From: Microbacterium oxydans
Lineage (GTDB): Bacteria > Actinomycetota > Actinomycetes > Actinomycetales > Microbacteriaceae
Assembly: GCF_000956525.1 (NCBI RefSeq)
Contig: NZ_JYIW01000017.1
Location: 58,756 to 122,755, forward strand
Length of the DNA: 64,000 nt
Direction of reading: 5' to 3'
In this document: positions 58,469-64,000 of the stretch, in pieces
Numbering within the stretch: position 1 is the stretch's first letter
Layout of the letters: each line of letters begins with the position of its first letter
The notes under the pieces: model-generated
What the model saw: the letters and a program-made list of their open reading frames with translations, nothing else
Database searches by the model: none
What the model was told of the DNA's origin: nothing
Program-made: the position numbers and the translations under genes

Positions 58469-59280
58469 CCACCCTCGAATTCAGGAACGTCAGCAAGACG
58501 TACACCGTGCGCGGCGCCGGGCAGCTCAAGGCGCTCGACGACGTCAGCTTCACGCTGCACTCCGGCCAGACGATCGGCCTGGTCGGGCAGTCCGGCAGCG
58601 GCAAGTCGACGATCGCGAAGATCCTCACCCAGCTCGAGACCCCGACCAGCGGTCAGGTGCTGCTCGACGGCGCGCGGATCCCCCGCCGGGGCAAGGGGCT
58701 GCGGAAGTACCGGCAGCAGCTGCGCATGGTCTTCCAGGATCCGTTCGCCTCGCTGAACCCGTACCACTCCATCCGGTATCACCTGGAGCGGCCGATCCGC
58801 CTCGACGACGTCGTTCCCAAGAACGAGACCGAGGACGAGGTTCGGCGGCTGCTCGATCGCGTGCGACTCGATGCGGATGCCGTGATCGACCGCCGTCCGC
58901 ACGAGCTCTCCGGCGGTCAGCGGCAGCGCGTCGCGATCGCCCGCGCACTGGCATCCCGCCCGTCGCTCCTCGTGGCCGACGAGCCGGTCTCGATGCTCGA
59001 CGTCTCGATCCGCCTCGGCGTGCTGAACCTGCTCGCAGACCTGCAGCGCGAAGAAGGTCTGGGTGTGCTGTACATCACCCACGACCTCGCCACCGCCCGC
59101 CACTTCAGCGACGAGATCATGGTGCTCAACCAGGGCCGCGTCGTCGAATACGGGCCAGCCGACGACGTCATCCTCACCCCGCAGGACCCCTACACGCGCG
59201 AGCTGCGCGCGGCATCCCCCGATCCGGAGAAGCACTTCGCTGCCTCGTCCGGCTCGACCTCGAACGGAGGTGCACTGTGA
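58465..59280 (+). CDS. ABC transporter ATP-binding protein, DppF-type
   Basis: A 271-residue ATPase partner. Walker A GQSGSGKST, DPFASLNPYHSI at the Q-loop, signature ELSGGQRQRVAIARAL, Walker B LLVADEPVSMLDV, switch His in YITHD. ATGA and GTGA overlaps on both sides place it in the operon. Confidence 0.94.
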
Positions 59281-60365
59281 GCACCGCATTCCCCCAGCTC
59301 GACGACGACGACCTCGTGCAGCGCGACGCGCTCGAGGTCGGCACGACCGCGACCACCGCCGAACGAGGGCGCCGCCGCGTGCCCTGGCGCTTCTTCGCCG
59401 GACGCGCCGGCTTCTACCTGTTCACGCTGTGGGCGGCCATCACGATCAACTTCTTCCTGCCTCGCTTCATGAAGGGCGATGCGGTCAGCTCATACCTGGC
59501 CCGCAACCGGAACGTCAGCCCGGAGGCGGCCGAGTCGCTGCGCATCCTGCTCGGCGTCGACACCGACAAGTCGGTCTGGCAGCAGTACATCGACTACTGG
59601 GCGATGCTGTTCCGCGGCGACCTCGGCATCTCGACCCTGCACGGCCTCCGGCCCGTCGTCGAAGTGCTCTCCGCCGCCCTGCCGTGGACGCTCGGCCTGG
59701 TCGGCATCGCCACGATCATCTCGTTCCTGATCGGCACGGTCGGTGGTGCGATCGTCGGCTGGCGCCGTGGCAGCAAGCTCGACGCACTCATCCCGATCAC
59801 CACCTTCTTCAACACGATCCCCTACTTCTGGCTCGGCCTGATCGCGATCGCGATCTTCTCGTCGACCCTGAAATGGTTCCCCTCCTCGCACGCCTACGAC
59901 AAGGGGCAGTCGCCGGAGTGGAGCTTCGACTTCATCGGTCAGGTGATCATGCACGGCACGCTGCCGGCGCTGACGATCATCATCGCCTCGCTGGGCGGCT
60001 GGATGCTCGGCATGCGCAACATGATGCTGACGGTGCTCGACGAGGACTACATCACGGTCGCGCAGGCGAAGGGGATGCCGAACAAGCGCGTGCTCTGGGC
60101 CTACGCCGCCCGCAACGCGGTGCTGCCGCAGATCCAGAGCTTCGCGCTCTCGATCGGCTTCATCGTCGGCGGCACCATCGTCATGGAGATGGTGTTCAGC
60201 TACCCCGGCGTCGGCAAGCTGCTGCTCGACGCCACCAACGCCAAGGACTACGCGCTCATGCAGGGCGTCTTCCTCGTGATCACGCTCTCGGTGCTCGTGG
60301 CCAACATCCTCGCGGATGTCGTCTACGCCTACCTCGACCCGCGCACGCGCCAGACGGAGGCCTGA
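59277..60365 (+). CDS. ABC permease, DppB-type
   Basis: A 362-residue permease with six membrane helices. The first helix (FYLFTLWAAITINFFLPRFMKGD) is followed by an extracytoplasmic segment with the family start. The EAA-type loop is VLDEDYITVAQAKGMPNKRVLWAYAARNAVLP. Starts with GTG inside the preceding stop. Confidence 0.93.
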   Translation: MSTAFPQLDDDDLVQRDALEVGTTATTAERGRRRVPWRFFAGRAGFYLFTLWAAITINFFLPRFMKGDAVSSYLARNRNVSPEAAESLRILLGVDTDKSVWQQYIDYWAMLFRGDLGISTLHGLRPVVEVLSAALPWTLGLVGIATIISFLIGTVGGAIVGWRRGSKLDALIPITTFFNTIPYFWLGLIAIAIFSSTLKWFPSSHAYDKGQSPEWSFDFIGQVIMHGTLPALTIIIASLGGWMLGMRNMMLTVLDEDYITVAQAKGMPNKRVLWAYAARNAVLPQIQSFALSIGFIVGGTIVMEMVFSYPGVGKLLLDATNAKDYALMQGVFLVITLSVLVANILADVVYAYLDPRTRQTEA

Positions 60366-60366
60366 G

Positions 60367-61491
60367 ATGACCGTTCCCACCACCACCGGCAGCGCCGCCC
60401 CCGACGGGTCGCCCGTCGCCTCGGGGATGCCGGAGACCGCCACGTTGCGCACAGCGGCATCCACCCCGCCGGAGCGGAAGACGTTCTGGACGCAGCTCGT
60501 GCAGGCGTTCGCGATGTTCCGCAACCCGAAATCGATCGCCGGGCTCATCATCCTCGGGGCATTCGTGCTCGTCGCGATCCTGGCGCCGTGGCTCTCGCCG
60601 TACGCGCCGACGCAGAAGGACCGCAGCGCATTGCGGCAGCCGCCGTCGTTCGAGCACTGGCTCGGCACCACCCACATGGGCGAGGACGTGCTGAGTCAGC
60701 TCATCTACGGCACCCAGGGCGTGATCGTCGTCGGGTTCCTGTCCGCGCTGATCGCCACGGTCATCGCGATCACGGTGGGAGTCATCTCCGGGTACGTGCG
60801 CGGGTGGAAGAGCGAGTCGCTCTCGGCGCTGACCAACGTGTTCCTGGTGATCCCCGGCATCCCGCTGATCATCATCGTCGCCTCGCAGTTCGAGAACCCG
60901 CCGCTGATCGTGATCGCCGCGGTGCTCGGACTCACCGGGTGGGCCTGGGGCGCACGCGTGCTGCGCGCCCAGACGATGTCGCTGCGCAACCGCGACTTCA
61001 TCCAGGCGGCACGGGCGAACGGCGAGCCGCTGCGCCGCATCATCACGGTCGAGATGCTGCCGAACCTGATGGCGCTGATCGCCTCGAGCTTCGTCGGCAC
61101 GGTGACCGCCGCCGTGCTCGGTCTGACCACGCTCGCCTTCATCGGCGTGATCCCGGTGAGTAACCTGAACTGGGGCACGATCCTCTTCTGGGCGCAGCAG
61201 AACGGCGCCTTCCCGCGACTGTGGTGGTGGTACGTGCCGGCAGGGCTGTGCATCGCGATCATCGGTGTCGCGCTCTCGCTCATCAACTTCGGGATCGACG
61301 AGTACGTCAACCCGCGGCTGCGATCCGCCGGTGAGCGGGCGAGGGCCATGAAGAAGAAGGGACTGAATGTGAACGACGCCGTGACCGCCGTGCGGACGGT
61401 CCCGCTGCCCTCCACGAGCGTGCCGCCGAAGAGCGACCCGCCCATGCACACCCAGACGACGCACGCCTCTCCGACACAGAACGCCGAGTGA
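60367..61491 (+). CDS. ABC permease, DppC-type
   Basis: A 374-residue permease. An N-terminal Thr/Pro/Ser-rich extension (about 50 residues) precedes the OppC-like helix (FRNPKSIAGLIILGAFVLVAILAPWLSPYAP) and HWLGTTHMGEDVLSQLIYG. The EAA loop is NRDFIQAARANGEPLRRIITVEMLPNL. The C-terminal tail is also long, Thr/Pro-rich and His-containing. TGATG overlap with the GH3 gene. Confidence 0.93.
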   Translation: MTVPTTTGSAAPDGSPVASGMPETATLRTAASTPPERKTFWTQLVQAFAMFRNPKSIAGLIILGAFVLVAILAPWLSPYAPTQKDRSALRQPPSFEHWLGTTHMGEDVLSQLIYGTQGVIVVGFLSALIATVIAITVGVISGYVRGWKSESLSALTNVFLVIPGIPLIIIVASQFENPPLIVIAAVLGLTGWAWGARVLRAQTMSLRNRDFIQAARANGEPLRRIITVEMLPNLMALIASSFVGTVTAAVLGLTTLAFIGVIPVSNLNWGTILFWAQQNGAFPRLWWWYVPAGLCIAIIGVALSLINFGIDEYVNPRLRSAGERARAMKKKGLNVNDAVTAVRTVPLPSTSVPPKSDPPMHTQTTHASPTQNAE

Positions 61492-63737
61492 TGACCTCTC
61501 AGACCCTGACCACGGTCCTTCCCTACCAGGACCCCGCCCTCTCGATCCCGGAGCGCGTCGCCGACCTCCTCGGCCGCATGACGGTCGAGGAGAAGGTCGG
61601 GCAGATGCTGCAGCTCGACGCTCGCGACGACCTCGACGACCACATCGCCCGTCGTCACGCCGGGTCGATCCTGCACACCTCGCCGGAGCGCATCCTGCGC
61701 GCGAACGAGCTCACGGCGCAGACGCGCCTGCGCATCCCGCTGCTGGTCGCCGAGGACTGCATCCACGGACACTCGTTCTGGCCGGGCGCCACGATCTACC
61801 CGACCCAGCTCGGCATGGCCGCATCGTGGGATGCCGAGCTCGTCGAGCGCGTCGCCAGGGCGACCGCCGAAGAGGTCGCCGTCACCGGCATCCACTGGAC
61901 GTTCTCTCCGGTGCTCTGCATCGCGCGCGATCTGCGCTGGGGTCGCATCGACGAGACGTTCGGCGAGGACCCGTTCCTGATCGGCGAGATGGCGTCGGCG
62001 ATGGTGCGCGGCTACCAGGGCAACGGCCTCGACGACCCGACCGCGATCCTGGCGACCGCCAAGCACTTCGCGGGGTACTCCGAGACGCAGGGCGGGCGTG
62101 ATGCGAGCGAGGCCGACATCTCGCGCCGCAAGCTGCGCTCCTGGTTCCTGCCGCCGTTCGAGCGCGTCGCCCGCGAGGGATGCCGCACGTTCATGCTCGG
62201 CTACCAGACCACCGACGGCGTGCCGATCACGACGAACGACTGGCTGCTCAGCGACGTGCTGCGCGGCGAGTGGGGCTACACCGGCACCCTCATCACCGAC
62301 TGGGACAACGTCGGACGCATGGTGTGGGAGCAGCGGATCCAGCCCGACATCACCCACGCCGCCACGGCTGCCGTGCGGGCGGGCAACGACATGATCATGA
62401 CCACGCCCTCATTCTTCGAGGGTGCGCTCGACGCGGTCTCGAAGGGGCTGCTCGCGGCGGACGCGTTCGATGCGGCCGCCGCCCGCATCCTGACGCTGAA
62501 GTTCGAGCTGGGACTGTTCGAGAACCCGCGCCTGCCAGGGACGGAACTGGATGCCGTGGTCGGCAGCGCCGCGCACGCGGAACTCAACCTCGACATCGCT
62601 CGGCGCTCGCTCGTGCTGCTCGAGAACGACGGCACCCTGCCGCTCGACGCGACGTCGCCGTTGTCGGTCGCCGTCGTCGGGCCGCTCGCTGATGACGGGC
62701 AGACCCAGCTCGGCGACTGGGCCGGCGGATCCGGACAGGCGGGATGGCTCGACGGACAGCCTCGCGAGATGATCACGACCGTGCTCGACGGCCTGCAGGA
62801 GATCGACGGCTGGTCGATCGCGCACGCTCGCGGCGCCGACATCCTGACGCTCGAAGCCGACCCGCGGGGCGCGCTGTTCCCCGACGGGCAGCCGCGCCCG
62901 CCGGTCGTGCAGCCGTGCGCGCCGGACGAGGCGCTGATCGCCGAGGCCGTCGCGGCGGCTGAGGACGCCGATGTCGTGGTGGCCGTGGTCGGCGACCGCA
63001 TCGAACTCGTCGGCGAGGGCCGCTCGACCGCGACCCTCGAGCTGATCGGCGGGCAGATCGCCCTGCTCGACGCCATGATCGCGACCGGGAAGCCCGTGGT
63101 CGTGGTGCTGCTCGCGTCGAAGCCGCTCGTGCTGCCGGCATCCGTCTCGCGGGCGGCGGCCGTCATCTGGGCGGCGAACCCCGGCATGCAGGGCGGCCGC
63201 GCACTCGCCGAGATCATCTCGGGTGCCGTCGAGCCCTCCGGCCGTCTGCCGATCTCGTTCGCCCGCCACGTGGGGCAGCAGCCGACGTACTACAACCAGA
63301 TCCGCGGACAGCACGGCGACCGGTATGCGGACCTCACGCAGTCACCCGCCTGGGCGTTCGGCGAGGGGCGCTCGTACACGACGGTCGAGTACTCGGACCT
63401 CTCGGTGGAGCGGGTGGCGCTGAGCCGTGACGACGTGGTCGTCGGACACGTGACCGTGACGAACACCGGCGACCGCCCGGCTCGTGAGACCGTGCAGGTG
63501 TACGTGCGGGATGCCGTGACGAGCGTCAGCTGGACCGACCGTGAGCTCAAGGCGTACCGCCAGGTCGACGTCGAGCCCGGGGCATCCGTGCGCGTGCGCG
63601 TCGAGGTGCCCGTGGCCGACTGCTCGATCGTGGATGCTGCGGGCGACCGCATCGTCGAGTCCGGCTCGTTCGAGCTGCTGGTGGGCCCGTCGTCGCGCGA
63701 GCAGTCGCTGCTCGCAGCATCCTTCGACGTAGCCTGA
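61491..63737 (+). CDS. GH3 beta-glucosidase/glycosidase
   Basis: A 748-residue GH3 enzyme without a signal peptide, so cytoplasmic. The N-terminal barrel has MTVEEKVGQMLQLD and ILATAKHFAGYSETQGGRDASE; the nucleophile Asp is in TLITDWDNVGRMV. Then the alpha/beta sandwich (VAVVGPLADDGQTQLGDWAG) and a C-terminal fibronectin-III-like domain (VEYSDLSVERVAL to FELLVGPSS). It should hydrolyse imported beta-linked oligosaccharides; glucosidase versus xylosidase cannot be told from sequence. A long C/T tract follows the stop. Confidence 0.94.
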   Translation: MTSQTLTTVLPYQDPALSIPERVADLLGRMTVEEKVGQMLQLDARDDLDDHIARRHAGSILHTSPERILRANELTAQTRLRIPLLVAEDCIHGHSFWPGATIYPTQLGMAASWDAELVERVARATAEEVAVTGIHWTFSPVLCIARDLRWGRIDETFGEDPFLIGEMASAMVRGYQGNGLDDPTAILATAKHFAGYSETQGGRDASEADISRRKLRSWFLPPFERVAREGCRTFMLGYQTTDGVPITTNDWLLSDVLRGEWGYTGTLITDWDNVGRMVWEQRIQPDITHAATAAVRAGNDMIMTTPSFFEGALDAVSKGLLAADAFDAAAARILTLKFELGLFENPRLPGTELDAVVGSAAHAELNLDIARRSLVLLENDGTLPLDATSPLSVAVVGPLADDGQTQLGDWAGGSGQAGWLDGQPREMITTVLDGLQEIDGWSIAHARGADILTLEADPRGALFPDGQPRPPVVQPCAPDEALIAEAVAAAEDADVVVAVVGDRIELVGEGRSTATLELIGGQIALLDAMIATGKPVVVVLLASKPLVLPASVSRAAAVIWAANPGMQGGRALAEIISGAVEPSGRLPISFARHVGQQPTYYNQIRGQHGDRYADLTQSPAWAFGEGRSYTTVEYSDLSVERVALSRDDVVVGHVTVTNTGDRPARETVQVYVRDAVTSVSWTDRELKAYRQVDVEPGASVRVRVEVPVADCSIVDAAGDRIVESGSFELLVGPSSREQSLLAASFDVA

Positions 63738-63739
63738 CG

Positions 63740-64000
63740 TCTCCCCCCTCCCTCCCCTCCCTCCCCCCTTTCTCCTCCTCTCCTCCTTTCTTCCTTTTCT
63801 TTCCTCTCTTTCTTCTCTTTTTTCCTTCCTTCTCCTCCCCCTTCCCTCCTCTCCTTTCTTCTTTCTCTTCTCCCCCTCTCCTCTCCCCCTCTCCCTTCCT
63901 CTCTCTCTTCTTCCTTCTTCTTCTTTCCCCCCCCCCCCTCCCTCCTCCTCCCCCCTCTCTCCCCCTCCTCCCCCCTCCTCTCCCCTCCCTCCCCCCCCTC
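63740..64000. repeat. homopyrimidine tract of at least 261 bases at the window end
   Basis: Every base from 63740 to 64000 is C or T, starting two bases after the GH3 stop and running to the edge. No gene can be read. It may be real low-complexity DNA or an assembly/sequencing artefact; the shorter tract at 2701-2758, placed the same way relative to its gene, supports a real feature. Confidence 0.9.

Overview
The window looks like chromosomal DNA of a high-GC actinobacterium of the family Microbacteriaceae, most likely Microbacterium or a close relative. GC content is about 70 percent, GTG starts are frequent, and many genes overlap by ATGA or GTGA. Coding sequence is rich in GGATGCC/GGCATCC, and the gene types (DEAD/DEAH helicase, SIP-type siderophore reductase, GH42/GH53/GH3 enzymes) fit that group. 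I saw no rRNA, tRNA, CRISPR array, transposase or phage gene. This is metabolic chromosome dotted with repeats, not a mobile island.

Layout. 1-4.2 kb: a truncated helicase, purine nucleoside phosphorylase, a DNA-alkylation-repair HEAT protein, a FUSC-type membrane protein and a small unknown protein. 4.2-8.3 kb: a large ATPase LuxR regulator, an SRPBCC protein and a cold-shock protein with a long leader. 8.3-13.3 kb: an iron-siderophore operon (lipoprotein, two permeases, ATPase, siderophore-interacting reductase) behind DtxR-like boxes. 13.4-23.6 kb: a galactan-use locus (LacI regulator, three matching operators, GH42 beta-galactosidase, MalEFG-type importer, secreted GH53 galactanase). 23.7-26.1 kb: a hydrolase with a divergent TetR regulator and paired operators, then a TspO-like protein. 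26.3-34.5 kb: the potassium operon kdpFABCDE with an extra 27-residue membrane peptide in front. 34.8-40.6 kb: an anion-type permease, a hydrolase, a KimA-like APC permease (probable second potassium importer), a small alarmone synthetase and a Cys-rich small protein.

40.7-53.6 kb is a molybdenum block: a membrane-bound sulfite-oxidase-family enzyme, moaB/mog, moaE, moaD, moaC, moeA, moeB, a HTH-TOBE protein, modABC and moaA. A D-Ala-D-Ala carboxypeptidase and a VOC/MarR pair are interspersed. It covers molybdate import, cofactor synthesis and one probable client enzyme. 53.7-63.7 kb: an M20 amidohydrolase, then a TetR-controlled oligosaccharide/peptide ABC importer with a GH3 beta-glucosidase.

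The most unusual content is non-coding. At least six families of long palindromes sit just 3' of genes, and all seven convergent gene junctions carry one. One family (core CTTCGACAGGCTCAGGGACC) has also entered kdpB in three places, always in frame, lengthening the ATPase by roughly 80 residues. Two homopyrimidine tracts (58 and at least 261 nt on the coding strand) start within a few bases of a stop codon. No obviously new defence or biosynthetic system is present; the repeat system is the best candidate for something undescribed.
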